A DNA stretch of 64,000 nucleotides from Symsagittifera roscoffensis (lineage: Eukaryota > Xenacoelomorpha > Acoela > Convolutidae), in NCBI RefSeq assembly GCF_963678635.1, contig NC_087062.1, positions 29,662,833 through 29,726,832 of the forward strand. The letters are read 5' to 3'. Positions 33,601 to 41,895 of the stretch are shown in pieces. Made by a program: the position numbers and the translations under genes. Position 1 is the first letter of the stretch. Each line of letters opens with the position of its first letter. The notes under the pieces are model-generated. The model was given only the letters and a program-made list of their open reading frames with translations, had not been told where the DNA came from and did not search any database.

Positions 33601-35917
33601 CTACTAGTTTTCGAAAATCTAAATCGGGTTCTCGAATTGAAGAAGGATGGGATGCTCTCTTTTTTATTGCTATTTTCCTTAATTGTGGTGTTAAGGTCAT
33701 CATTAAGATTTCTGTCATCTTTGTGTTTTTATAGTCATGTGTATTTAATGAATATGCTTTTCGAACTAGTGTTTCGATTCGTACTGCTATTTGCTTGATG
33801 GTTTCGTTTGGTAATCTGCGAATTTCATTACATAAAACTCTTTGTTGTTGTTTGTTTCTTTCGGAGTCAAACATTTTTGAAAATTCCTGTGTAAACCTTT
33901 TCCAGTTTGATTTTATTTCTAGAGGTAGTACTGAAAACCATTTTTGGGCTGCGCCATCTAAGGTTGTTTGTATCAACGCTGTGCGTCGATGTATCCAGTT
34001 TTGATGTAGTGGCGTATTAATTGGTTCAGGTCCTATATTTAAAATCAAATTTGCTGTTACTGCATTTAAATAATCTTCTACAGAGTATTCAGGGTCTGTT
34101 CCTGTGAAGACCATTAAAGGTTTGTTTGATGTTATTGATGATCCACCCATAAGGTATGGATTCATTGTCATTTGTAATGATTCTGCTGCATTTGGCATTT
34201 GAGAAAAATTTGAAAGTTGGTTTCTTGTTATTTCATGTTGTTGGAGATAATATGGGAGTGGTATTTCATTTTGCATTTGTGATGGTTGATACGAGTGTGC
34301 AGTCATTGGATTTTGTTGTTGAAGTGGTTGAAAAGATTGTGTATTAATTGGATTTTGTTGTTGAATTGGTTGTTGATGTTGTGCATCTATTGATTGTGGA
34401 GAAAAATTTCTATGATTTGTACGTGTTCTCTGTATTCCTTGTCTACGATATTCTTGAGTATTTGGTGCAAATATATCTTGTTGTAAGAAATCATCATCTG
34501 AGGATAAATAATCCATTTGATAAGATGTTTGTTTTTTATTTTTATTTTGTTGAAAAAATGGGTAATTTTCACTGCGATCCTGTGGATGATTTGGTTGAAA
34601 ATTTTTGGAATTATATTGGGCCGTTGGGTTATCCCAGTTTCGAGGTTTTGTATATTGATTAAAATTCCTTTGTGGTTGATAATTTGTTTTTGATGGATGT
34701 GTATAATTATAATTATGGTCTGCAAAGTTGTTTCTAGTGAATGTTTTGCGTGTTTTTGATGGTATTGTCATGGGTCTGTATGTTTGGTAATCCATATGTG
34801 AATATTTAGGGGCAACCGAAGGTTTAACGGTTGATTGTAAGGTTACCTGTGTTTGTGAAGGATTTGTATTTCTTGGTGTTGTTAAATTTGGGCGTATTGG
34901 TGAAATACTTTGTTGTGTAGTTGTTGTGTGTACAATTTCTTCATTTATGAAGTGTGATGGTGTCTGGATATCTTGTTGAGTAAGATTCCTAGTTCCATTG
35001 AGGTTTTCGTTGTGTATGACTGTAGAGTTTAAACTATTATTTTGTGTATCGGGTAAAAATGTATTATAGTTTAATGGTGTTGCATCAATTGTTAATGGTA
35101 TTACTCTTACATAATCTCTTATGTAAGATATTGTACCTATTGCTTGACTTGAGATTGATTGTGGAAAGCTTATAAATGCGGGATGAGACCATTCGGGGTC
35201 CCAAACATAATCTGATTGTTCTGTGATAGCGGTATCATCGTTCGAATTTTGGGGTCTAAAATTTTTTCTTGCTTGTGCAATTAAATCAATATTGTGTGTG
35301 AAATAATCTATTATGAACCATGCCAGAATTTTTTGTAAATCGTGTTTTGTATGTTGTGAAACGTCGTCTTTCGTGAAATTTTCTTTAATGATGTTTAAAT
35401 AACTAGAGAGTAGTGTGATTTCATGTCGTACTCTTAAATGTTTAGATGTTTCTGTCGGTGAGACATTTGTTAATGGGAGTTCATTTTCTAATATCGAAAT
35501 ATAACTATATATTATTGCGAAAACTTCATTGGTGAAAATGGAGTTTGCTCTTTGTGAGTTATGGTATTGGATGCTTTTTATATATTCTGAAAAAACTTTT
35601 GAAAATTCTAAATCAAGATCGTCTGTTTGAATAGTATATGTTCTATTATTATGGTTTGGGGAAGTGAATTCTATAGAGTAGATTCCATACTGTTGTGTTA
35701 TGTTGCATATATCTTTTAGATAGTGATCTATGATTTGTCTTTTGATTTTTACATCGGGGAACTCTGTTTTACATGGACTGATTCCGGGTTCAAATAAATT
35801 TACGAGTAAATTTTGACAAAATATGTGTTGTCCTCTATCAGTATCTGCATCTACTATAAAAGGAAAGATTTCATCATCATCTGGAGTTTCGTCACCTGGG
35901 GTGTGTGTTGAACTCAT
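27695..35917 (-). CDS. Gag-protease-RT-RNase H-integrase polyprotein (2740 aa)
   Basis: One uninterrupted frame. Residues 1-590 are unlike known Gag, with a Gln/Asn-rich tract at about 500-580. A retrotransposon Gag core (GAAQKWFSVLP, FTQEFSKMF) lies at about 600-800, and a CCHC knuckle (CNYCRRYGHSISEC) at about 840. An Arg/Asn/Ser/Tyr low-complexity region spans about 900-1080. The protease DSGA is at about 1229. Reverse transcriptase has VLDARYLN and YLDD (about 1737), and RNase H has MCDASNFGIGAALL (about 1885). Integrase shows a GHSG...CNDCIVCQ zinc finger (about 2253-2290) and a catalytic D, D, E triad near 2317, 2379 and 2415, with exactly 35 residues between the last two. GPYQII near the C-terminus is the GPY/F motif. 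Domain order is Ty3/gypsy. Gag and Pol are fused without a frameshift, and no catalytic residue is missing. The usual Gag-Pol is about 1200-1600 aa, so this one is very long. Confidence 0.95.
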   Translation of the reverse strand: MSSTHTPGDETPDDDEIFPFIVDADTDRGQHIFCQNLLVNLFEPGISPCKTEFPDVKIKRQIIDHYLKDICNITQQYGIYSIEFTSPNHNNRTYTIQTDDLDLEFSKVFSEYIKSIQYHNSQRANSIFTNEVFAIIYSYISILENELPLTNVSPTETSKHLRVRHEITLLSSYLNIIKENFTKDDVSQHTKHDLQKILAWFIIDYFTHNIDLIAQARKNFRPQNSNDDTAITEQSDYVWDPEWSHPAFISFPQSISSQAIGTISYIRDYVRVIPLTIDATPLNYNTFLPDTQNNSLNSTVIHNENLNGTRNLTQQDIQTPSHFINEEIVHTTTTQQSISPIRPNLTTPRNTNPSQTQVTLQSTVKPSVAPKYSHMDYQTYRPMTIPSKTRKTFTRNNFADHNYNYTHPSKTNYQPQRNFNQYTKPRNWDNPTAQYNSKNFQPNHPQDRSENYPFFQQNKNKKQTSYQMDYLSSDDDFLQQDIFAPNTQEYRRQGIQRTRTNHRNFSPQSIDAQHQQPIQQQNPINTQSFQPLQQQNPMTAHSYQPSQMQNEIPLPYYLQQHEITRNQLSNFSQMPNAAESLQMTMNPYLMGGSSITSNKPLMVFTGTDPEYSVEDYLNAVTANLILNIGPEPINTPLHQNWIHRRTALIQTTLDGAAQKWFSVLPLEIKSNWKRFTQEFSKMFDSERNKQQQRVLCNEIRRLPNETIKQIAVRIETLVRKAYSLNTHDYKNTKMTEILMMTLTPQLRKIAIKKRASHPSSIREPDLDFRKLVDKLEQAEITMKLEETENLKLQYVNRIETTPTNINNIQESETDLVEKITEILNIYEKNPNFKGKPSFKKWCNYCRRYGHSISECRQKQQDSQNKPQKYKEPNKSFYQYMKKDQNLPNKNVYSNNSSGKPLPNNTSYTRNQSPYNSSYRGRSPERRNTQNSSQNHYNRPNSRSNYSRSNSNTQRFVSRSNSQSRNNYYPNNQSRNSSYNRNRNYSYNRNRSYSNNRNQNYPNNRSRNNSYNRSNYNRPNNNYQNRSRNNSQNRHPSYNNRYRNYSQSPHRNNNNYNNSNNRHRSSTPKHQRQINQVQANPETTSDPPGIDDTVTDTLQLNQINCTSSDSESDTENTLSINMIKVENDYESVIYEQPFPSHIYENQSEFLQNYYTTPINSTPTTQETNEINTTDQTNKKTKTKCLNTNHIYQNIQKEQPKEKIWTIPFLLESPRNKEFQPPDLEIDFLIDSGAESNIINIPTWNEIKTLHPKLTPLETSSKLATAQGSTLINYGKIQLFLLPTRTMEQSKILNKPFKQIFHITDIKYNIIGIPFISKYIPTINILNSKILIKDKYTKTKETSLTFFQRLNKQPPFFSKFYPIYNQQRKHLKPLSGNIYNFSIKQVHQYDKEQNKQNFYMSDFEFKPIHKFFKITISSIKYLKHSNSDIISLHVYNNTPYQVTLPLGLLGYCETNATISPIHEKAYRVNNILQLLDICQSTILNEELSINNIISNENRNTDYFTKTPYFKPTFNISNYTEDQQKFLTMFNFQHSQITQDEFEKLAKQLIKYSSVYATSKFDVGKISSSLHLPLKPDAVFKKQRASKVPIHLHDKVNRLLDILEQYNIISPVNKEEQPKGNTFINPVIILAKGESLKIVLDARYLNSLIDESKCNWPIEPIQVILTKINGKYFTTADMNSAYNQMPLDEQSRRLTQFVIGNQQYEFNRLFYGISIGPAAFSAFMSKIFRPLILKKNAITYLDDVFMQSQTKDEMFKVLEKYHQILQNENLKAAPDKSHFFLTRVKFLGHNIERKTITPLKSRIDAIQKLQPPTNKKKIQEFLGMLNFLSKYVYKMQLYLRPFYNILRQQNNFEWNTEHQARFEEIKKLLTEQISNTIPDPDQPFYAMCDASNFGIGAALLQSHNGTNKMNLISANSRLFTQAELRLSTLMRECTAIIYTLTEYEFLILGSQHPTVLFTDHKPIIFLFTQKSNPNHRVYRFQLILMKFPNLHIVWTAGKNLALPDTLSRNTPPELLTRKTTVEIPKNIKFYLAENETSPRLECKYAVKTDIEQSQINSLQHFPLYLDCQNNHYEVDLLGTSTFKPIPYSQWIKNNTQQKRTKQHPPRKDHFPLIEKEDLTDKINLSGPQTNDSKYTINQVFDLHDPLDTIPLSKFEIENIFLPPTEIITISTLKQYQNLDPVIRQLKSWHKYKTKPIKADSTILGNKTLLRYFRKFNNTTINENTDLLEYNLNESTVPCLPISMILIAFNISHTQNIKGHSGSEKTYSNFIQNFYFPNAPIWIKVLCNDCIVCQLNKPYPNQKQIAQKQDFKGQSLYFNHRISFDTKGPISPSSEGNSYIMVIVDAFTHYVALNPVPHCNAYYAYTTLYEHWIAKFGLPEILVTDNGTEFINNEIITLCHLYNIKHKPRTSHAPWTNGLVEGMNRSLQEYLRCIINGNDTKYTEWSADVKLFPLAYNSQITTTLGMSPYEMVFNQKPRKPIMFTANSHKNAQGYCQPNKDSICYNLPLHTHDEDHFHHPQILKLASGTHTEWILNRDKKHNEIYQKITKKLLQRQNINEQINSRFTPASDLKIGTFVLIPNFNTQKGISKKLQPLRKGPYQIIAKPTDVTYKITDSNKKEIVQHRNNLLPYYPKEYALRELTQLYSFTGLKIIQNEPHLKNTEQNDNPTENQNTKPTATKNNTQNHKESPKQRKNRKMTEQIIPQEEIDKSEHRKTTRLRNQPRKNYKMFIPQSKILKKVEFKK

Positions 35918-36359
35918 TTTTCCGTTCGATGACTGTTAATATGTAATTATTAATGTGTCGAATTGGTTGATTCCAATTGTATAGATGTACTGGTTTGTGT
36001 TTGTACTGTTTTTTTATTCTTCTTTTTCCTCTTTGTGATGAATTTGAAGTTGTTTCTGAGTCAGAAAAATATAATTGATCGTGAAGTGGGTAATTTTTAT
36101 CTATTGATTCTTTTAGTTTGTAAAGTTCGTCTAAACTGTTGGTTTCTGATTCTGAAAATGCGTTTCGATTTTTTGAAAATCTTTTTCGTGTTATTTGTCT
36201 TTGTTTAGTTATTATTTTCCTCTTTAGTGTTTGTCGTTTTGTGCGAATGTATCCAACTGTTTGTGTATGAGGTGTGATTACAAGGTCGTATTTTTTGTTA
36301 TCTATTTCACAATTGTGTAAAATGATTGTTTGTTTATTTCCTAGGTTTTTAAATGACAT
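35892..36359 (-). CDS. 155-aa basic protein, ORF 1 of the element
   Basis: ATG-started, 155 residues, strongly basic in the middle (RTKRQTLKRKIITKQRQITR) and with an acidic/Ser stretch (FSDSETTSNSSQRGKRRIKK). It has no recognised domain. Its stop overlaps the start of Gag-Pol by 26 nt in another frame, so Gag-Pol may be reached by frameshift, re-initiation or leaky scanning. Position and charge would suit a nucleic-acid-binding accessory or an N-terminal Gag piece; this is inference. It is absent from standard gypsy elements as far as I know. Confidence 0.75.
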   Translation of the reverse strand: MSFKNLGNKQTIILHNCEIDNKKYDLVITPHTQTVGYIRTKRQTLKRKIITKQRQITRKRFSKNRNAFSESETNSLDELYKLKESIDKNYPLHDQLYFSDSETTSNSSQRGKRRIKKQYKHKPVHLYNWNQPIRHINNYILTVIERKNEFNTHPR

Positions 36360-36855
36360 AAGGTTTAGAATGACGGATGCAAAGGTTGTTAAATGATTTC
36401 TATTTTCCTAAACTGTTAGTTCTTACGATTTTTTGGTTAGCTTAACCTGGGTCTATTTGTTCAGGGTTGGAGAGAAAGGTATATCGATTCCGAAGAATGA
36501 TTTTTACTTTCTCGTGACTAGTATAAGCTAAGGTGTTAACTTACTTAATCTTACTTAGGGGTAGTGATTGTGTTCAAGGGTTGGAGAATAGTAAATCGAT
36601 CCACAAGGTTCAGGTATAATTAGAACGCGAGTAGTTCGTTAGATACTATTTTAAACTTACTAAGTCTAAGATTTATCCTGGGTCTGTTAAGAGGGGGGGT
36701 CAAGTGAAGGATGAATAACCGAAGTTCTTCACTATTTATCCTAATTTGAATGATTAGTTTTGTTTAAAAATTTCTATTAGTCTTGGGTCTTTAGAAAGGG
36801 TTGGGTAGTGAATCGACGTTTGAGGTCGTTAGACACTAATTAAGTGGGTGGGGGA

Positions 36856-36960
36856 GAACAAATTTGTTCTGTTTGATCCAAGGATAAGCCTTGATGATCA
36901 AATTTGAGATTTTAATTAAGTAGAAAATGATTTAAGATCCAAGGATAAGCCTTGATGATC
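36856..36960 (-). promoter_or_regulatory. Leader palindromes, candidate packaging or dimer signal
   Basis: A perfect 14 bp palindrome GAACAAATTTGTTC (36856-36869) is followed by two identical 25-base hairpin motifs (36875-36899 and 36936-36960, spaced 61) with GATC...AAGG / CCTT...GATC pairing. They lie in the untranslated leader between primer site and first large ORF, where retroviral packaging and dimerisation signals lie. The role is inferred from position and symmetry only. Confidence 0.45.
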
Positions 36961-37290
36961 TGGTTTTAAAATTAAGTGAATTTAAGTTTTAATAAATTTT
37001 TAAATGTGTGTAAAGGAAAGATTTAGTGTTTTGATGATATTAGTGAGTTGATGATTGCTGTTATGTTTTAGGTGATGAAGCTGGAACAACAAGATGATTT
37101 ATGATTACTAACCATTTATTGTCATGCTACTAATTTTTATTTTTATTTTCCAATAAATATTTTTCAAACATGTTTTGTATAATACTGCAGAGTTTTAGGA
37201 AAACGATCTTAGATCTTTTTATCAATCGTTATTGTATAATATTAATTTTGTTTAGCGCCTGAAATGATTTTGAAGATTAACTTCAAGGTT

Positions 37291-37524
37291 TTATGTTTGC
37301 AAATGGAAATCTAAATTCATTGCAAGTAGTATTCGAAATATAAAAGTTTGTTCTGGCTTTTGCCGAACTATCATATAACTATACGGCAAGTTTCTACTTT
37401 GTCGTATGTCGTCTTTGGTTCGAGGTCTTCTTCCAATTCCGGGTAGTTCTATTATGGTTCGGAATATTGGCTCTGATCTATTGAGTCGGAGAGACATTTC
37501 AATTAAATTATTGTCGTATAACAT
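37291..37524 (-). CDS. 77-codon leader ORF
   Basis: First ATG-started frame of useful length after the primer site, 77 codons, in the 5' leader. The peptide is basic and Arg-rich (for example GIGRRPRTKDDIRQSR) and has no recognised domain. It could be an upstream ORF, a small regulatory protein, or supply the ATG for spliced messages that lack one. The remaining leader, 36360-37290, is otherwise non-coding and holds the palindromes listed separately. Confidence 0.35.
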   Translation of the reverse strand: MLYDNNLIEMSLRLNRSEPIFRTIIELPGIGRRPRTKDDIRQSRNLPYSYMIVRQKPEQTFIFRILLAMNLDFHLQT

Positions 37525-37587
37525 TTTGTAAATGTTTTTGTCTAATTTCTAATCTATTTTTGGTTAATTCTAATCTAGTAAGGTCTT

Positions 37588-37610
37588 GTTCGAGACTTAT
37601 GGTCGCACCA
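37588..37610 (-). promoter_or_regulatory. tRNA primer-binding site
   Basis: Two bases inside the 5' LTR, the plus strand reads GTTCGAGACTTAT then GGTCGCACCA, i.e. the 3' end of a tRNA with a TTCGAGA T-loop and terminal CCA; the element strand therefore starts TGGTGCGACC. The match covers about 20 bases. I could not assign the tRNA species with confidence. Confidence 0.8.
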
Positions 37611-37612
37611 GA

Positions 37613-38022
37613 TGAGTTAGGACTGATGGGTATAACTCATAGAGTAATTTCGGATAGGGTACACCGTCTGCTCGTCACGCTATCTTATTTTCGGCCGGAT
37701 AGATTCGTGCAACTTCTTAGTCTAATACCGATCCTAATCTTACTCTTATACTATCTAGTCTCAGGTTGTTTAACTAGTCTCTGCTAGGCTCAATAGATCT
37801 AGGGTATACTGGTTTATTGCGGCTGCTGAAGTGCTCGGGAGAGTCCAACTAATTTCTAAGTTAAATTCAAATCTCTCTGGTGCTGAAATTACAAGTAACT
37901 TCAGCACTTACAAATAAGTGGGTTGTTAGTTAGATGGATCATGATTGGTTAATATTAAATACTTTACATTGGTAAAATATCTAATTTATCCAATCATAAA
38001 ATGTAGTTTAGATCAGGTTCCA
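37613..38022 (-). repeat. 5' LTR of the giant element
   Basis: 410 bp, TG...CA on both strands. It contains CCAAT-like boxes near its start, a strong hairpin (GTGCTGAA / TTCAGCAC at 37880-37907) and AATAAA (TTTATT on the plus strand at 37813-37818). It differs from the 3' LTR only at two sites in its last 12 bp, next to the primer site. Confidence 0.95.
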
Positions 38023-38167
38023 CATCTCTATTTTTTGATTGTATGATAGTGACTATAGAGTTCTTTCAACACTTATTGTCCGCCTTGCAACGTTAAACAA
38101 AACGAACGGTGACAACACGTTCTTCAGAGCATCAAAACACCAAAACCCATTTCTGATACCGGAATTC

Positions 38168-38290
38168 AAAAAGCCGCCCAAACCGCCCAAAAAAACCGCC
38201 CAAAAAAACTGCCCAAACCGCTCAAACCGCTCAAATCTTGCTGAAAAACCGCTCAAACCGCTCATATCTTGAGCGGTTTTTGAGCGGGAT
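38168..38290 (+). repeat. Short tandem repeat of a CCGCYCAAA-type unit
   Basis: About ten degenerate units of 9-12 bases (AAACCGCTC and AAACCGCCC variants), ending in an ACCGCTCA...TGAGCGGT hairpin and then a GC-rich CTCGACCCGGGAAC. The remaining DNA up to 38586 holds nothing recognised. Confidence 0.7.
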
Positions 38291-38959
38291 CTCGACCCGG
38301 GAACACGACCCTATTAAGGAAAAAAACTGACCATAACAACTGCTGAGCAATTGTTGCATTGAACCGAATCACCAAAAAAACGTTCGAACTGAGATTACAA
38401 CATTTTCAAGTACTTTTGTCGAGCTTTCACTTAAGTCACCAAAAAAAATCTGAATTTGTACATTAGGCAGCTTTCGTTTGAAAAAGTTCACATATGTTCA
38501 ATTGTTCACCTGACGCTTTCCCGGCTAATTTATTGGAGGAGGAACTAAAAATGAGCATTTTAGCCTAGTTTTATCTATTTTTTCATTACTTTTTCTTCTT
38601 TTTGCTCAGAAACAGTTTCCGCTATCAAGTTTAGCCACTAAGAAACAGGTTTTATTTGCAAAATTAAAGTAAATCTATTGAAATTTTTTGAAGTCAGTTA
38701 AGATGATTCAACCATGAAAACCATAATGTAGCAAATATTTCAACCACATCGTCAAACTTGAACACTAAATCTCTGTTCTTACATTCTTGTGAAAACTGTC
38801 ATTCTGCACAAAAATGTTTCTTGATCAGCGTGAGTCACATCACATGATCATTTTCTCAACAAATCTGATTCTGGATAATGTGACTTACCAAGCATGTTTA
38901 TGGCCGACTGAGTAAACTGGATATTGCAGACGCGGAATTAGCTATTAACTGCTTCAAAA

Positions 38960-39240
38960 CAGGGCGGATTTATGACTTTCTCTCAAAAAAAAAGTTCAAA
39001 ATTTGTCGATCTTTAATTAGATCGACCAAAGAGCTCTTCCAAAGCACTAAAAAGACCCTGTTTTGGCCAAAACTTCTGAGCCGCAGGCAAAGTTTTGAAA
39101 AAACAGTCCAAAAAGGCGCTTTTGGGCACTTTTTCGAACATTTTCTCAAAAAAATTGCGTTTTTTCGGCGAGCGCTCCCCCCTCAAAATTAGTATATGAT
39201 GGCGCCAAAGGCGCCTTTAGAAAATTTTTAGGGATCATGG
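38960..39240 (-). mobile_element. hAT-type MITE, reversed, right part only
   Basis: Begins CAGGGCGGATTTATG and reads the MITE backwards (TCGACC, GGCGC motifs), ending in GGCGCCAAAGGCGCC. The other terminus is missing. There is no counterpart in the right duplication copy near 42250, so it inserted after the duplication. Confidence 0.7.
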
Positions 39241-40287
39241 ATATTTCAAAATAGTAGAAAAATATTTCAAAATAGTGAGGAGGGGCGTGAAATTAGAGAT
39301 TTAGGAAAAATTTTTAGTTCGCCTTTATTTGTTTCCACTGGTGTAACTTGACCCTTTTTTAGAATAAGTATCTCATCAGAATTATATTGCATACATTTGA
39401 ATTGTCATTTTTTGTACCAAGGCCGGATGTTACTTTTTTATCAATGTGAGCTCAACCAGCAGATGATCGAAAACTTTAAGTGTAATAGAGACTGCCAAAA
39501 AAAATAGTTTTGTAAAATCATGAAATGAGACTTTTTCTCAAAGTAGCACCTCGAAACTAATTGACTTTCAAAAATAATCTACGTTAAACACGTTTTTCAA
39601 AAATATATTTATACAATTAAAAAAATTTATCCAGAAAATAAAATTTTTTACTCCAATGGAAAAAAAATCATTGCCAATAGACAGTGAATGAACACATACG
39701 ATTTTCAAAGAAAATTTTGTATAACCCTAAAACTCTTTGAAATTCAAAAATCATATATTGACTCATTTTGACTCTTTTATGATGAAAACTGGATCAAAGG
39801 TTTTTCTATTTCATTGGGAAAGCCAACAAAAATAACACGAGCTGTAGAAGTGTCTTCCTAGACTCATGGTCCTCTGAAATAAAACTTTTCGAAAAGAAAA
39901 TCCGAGTTGTTTTTGTCCCATGTTTTCTATTGATATTCGATAATATACTTTTTCTTCCTCTTAACAAATGGTTTTGCAGTTCAAATCGCCAAATAAGATA
40001 GATTTTTTCTTTCATAATTTTTTGTAGAAGTATTTCTGATGAGCATCTTCAATGCAGCATGGTTTTTTTGCTCAGCATATTTTGTATGACCAGCATCTTT
40101 TTTTGATGACAACCAACACGTGTGAGCTAAAAAACTTATAACTAAAACAAGATATTAACAACTAGCTGTACAATCACTTGTGGCGTGGTAAAAATTTTGA
40201 GCCTTGAGGGAAAAATTACAAATTTAACTAGTTTTCCATTGTAAAGCTTTTTTGATTTGCATTTGATTTGAAAATATGGATTCCCAC

Positions 40288-40380
40288 CAGGGGCGGCTTT
40301 AGAAGAGGGGACAGGGGGTGGTGGCCAACAACCCTCCCCCTCCTCAGGTATTTGACATCCTAACGACAAAAAGGGTCCCA
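40288..40380 (+). mobile_element. hAT-type MITE, left-end fragment 1
   Basis: CAGGGGCGGCTTTAGA end followed by the CCTCCCC...AAAGGGTCCC portion, then cut. Its counterpart is 43594-43740, so it was present before the 2.7 kb duplication. Confidence 0.7.
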
Positions 40381-40499
40381 TTTATGTTCGCGAAATGTTG
40401 AGTTTCTGTACTTTTGAAAACTTCTTGACCTAGAGGCAGTAAGCACCAAAATAAAACCGAATTAAAGAAAAATCATAATTATAATTTGTTTTTACAGCG

Positions 40500-41800
40500 C
40501 GCCGAATAAAAATAAGAAAACTTTTAATGAGCCTTGAAACCTTGATGCCACATAAACAAACCGTTCTAATTGGTGATTCGAATATAAACATAAGCAACGA
40601 CAACCAGCATAGTTTGGATAATAAGAGGCTTGTCTCTCCATACAACTACAAAACTCACACTCAATCACTGATAACAAGGCAAACAGCCAATACTGCAAAA
40701 CCAAATTAAACCAAAATTTTAGGCAATTTTCCCGTTTCCGATTCAATTGAAGGCTGGGACATCTCAGATCAATTTCCAGTAACAGTTGATATTAATTATA
40801 CGGTCGCGAATAAAAAAATTTCGTCATAAAATTGACCATTGACTCATTTGGGTAATCCAATCAACTTATATAGCCTTCTTCTCGATTTGCAAAATAGTTT
40901 GAAAGGATTAAATGAAAGTAGAGTGTTAACAGGTACTTAGAAAAACTCATCAAAGAAATTCGGAAAAACCTGGATAAGCATGCACAGAAAAAAAATGTCT
41001 TACAATGATCAAAGCGGAAAAACCCATAGATCACCAATAGCATTAAAAGCAAAACTACTAAGCGTGTAACTATTCATAAGCAGCTAAGAAAAACACATCA
41101 AATCACTGTTTGATGGATAGATACCTTAAGCAAAATATAAAGTAAAATCAACTTTTCTCAACGCCAGGCACTTTTTTATGAAAATAATTTAGCGCGTTTT
41201 AAAAATGGGAAGATCTGTTCCATCTCTCTCTTTAAAAACGTTTTGTTCAATAGCAATACTGATAGACAAAAAATGAAATAATCTGTTTCGAAAGCAATTA
41301 AGTTGAATGAGTTTTTTTTCCTCATTGTTATTGAAATTGGAACGCTATGGAGTGCGCGGATTACCTCTTGATTTATTAAAAAGCTAATCAACGGGCAGTA
41401 GCCAGTATTTGAAGCTGGGTGAATTTACTTCAAAATGGATATCAAGGACTCGTGGTATTCCTCAAGGAGCATTTCTTTTTTTGTTTCTCGTTTGTATCAA
41501 TAATTTACCCGCTCACAAAATATAAATATTTTTTTTAATGATGATACTGCCTGCCATTGTAGAAAAAAACGGTACATTTTTTTCTGGTTTCTGGGAGTTT
41601 CTCAAGCCAGCGACTGGGTAAATTCAAATCATCTCAGCTTAAATTACGATAAAACAAAAATTATTGGATATTCTAAATGAAACATGCAGCAGCAGATTTA
41701 TTGTGTTAGACAAGGAAACATAAAAACAGGTTTTGGTTATAAAGTATTTAGGAAAACTGATTGATGAAAAACTGAGTTTTGATCCTCACATTAAAAACGT
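40500..41800 (+). pseudogene. LINE (non-LTR retrotransposon) remnant, left copy
   Basis: Frame-broken non-LTR pol read on the plus strand. An endonuclease motif LIGDSNINIS is at about 40566, and a KPI-type transition region near 41010-41050. Reverse transcriptase pieces are SRGIPQGAF (about 41450, the GxPQGS motif), INNLP, NDDTACH (the DD catalytic motif, about 41540) and LNYDKTKI (about 41640). Stops and indels throughout. The order fits CR1/Jockey-like LINEs. Confidence 0.7.
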
Positions 41801-41895
41801 TCTATAGGTGTTAAAGAGAGTCTAGGCACATGCCACAATTAGTAGAAGCAGTAACCATAAAAGAACAAGTTTTTGTTTATCTGTTTTTCAGCATT

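Larger units (their letters stand above)
19113..38022 (-). mobile_element. Giant env-bearing Ty3/gypsy-class LTR retrotransposon, near intact
   Basis: An 18,910 bp element with 410 bp LTRs that begin TG and end CA. The two LTRs are identical except at positions 8 and 11 from the plus-strand left edge. A 4 bp duplication, CATC, lies at 19109-19112 and 38023-38026. Read on the minus strand: 5' LTR, primer site, 1.25 kb leader, 155-aa ORF, 2740-aa Gag-Pol, 0.6 kb gap, 76-aa and 62-aa membrane ORFs, Pro/Ser/Thr-rich frame, 872-aa envelope-like ORF, 599-aa ORF, 1.6 kb 3' region and 3' LTR. Pol order (protease, RT, RNase H, integrase) is Ty3/gypsy-like. Intact frames and near-identical LTRs mean recent insertion. 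The coding strand is rich in A and C throughout, unlike the host DNA. Confidence 0.95.
38587..41277 (+). repeat. Old duplication, left copy
   Basis: Aligns colinearly with 41896-44700 (for example the shared phrases CCACTGGTGT, GTACCAAGGCC and ATTCATAAGCAGCTAA), with many substitutions and indels. It includes a MITE end and a dead LINE. The left copy alone carries the reverse-strand MITE at 38960-39240. Confidence 0.75.

Noticed and set aside
38240-38310. tRNA-like B-box (GGGTCGAGATCCC on the minus strand) suggesting a SINE
   Set aside because: No A-box at the right distance and no tail; the site lies at the end of a short tandem repeat.
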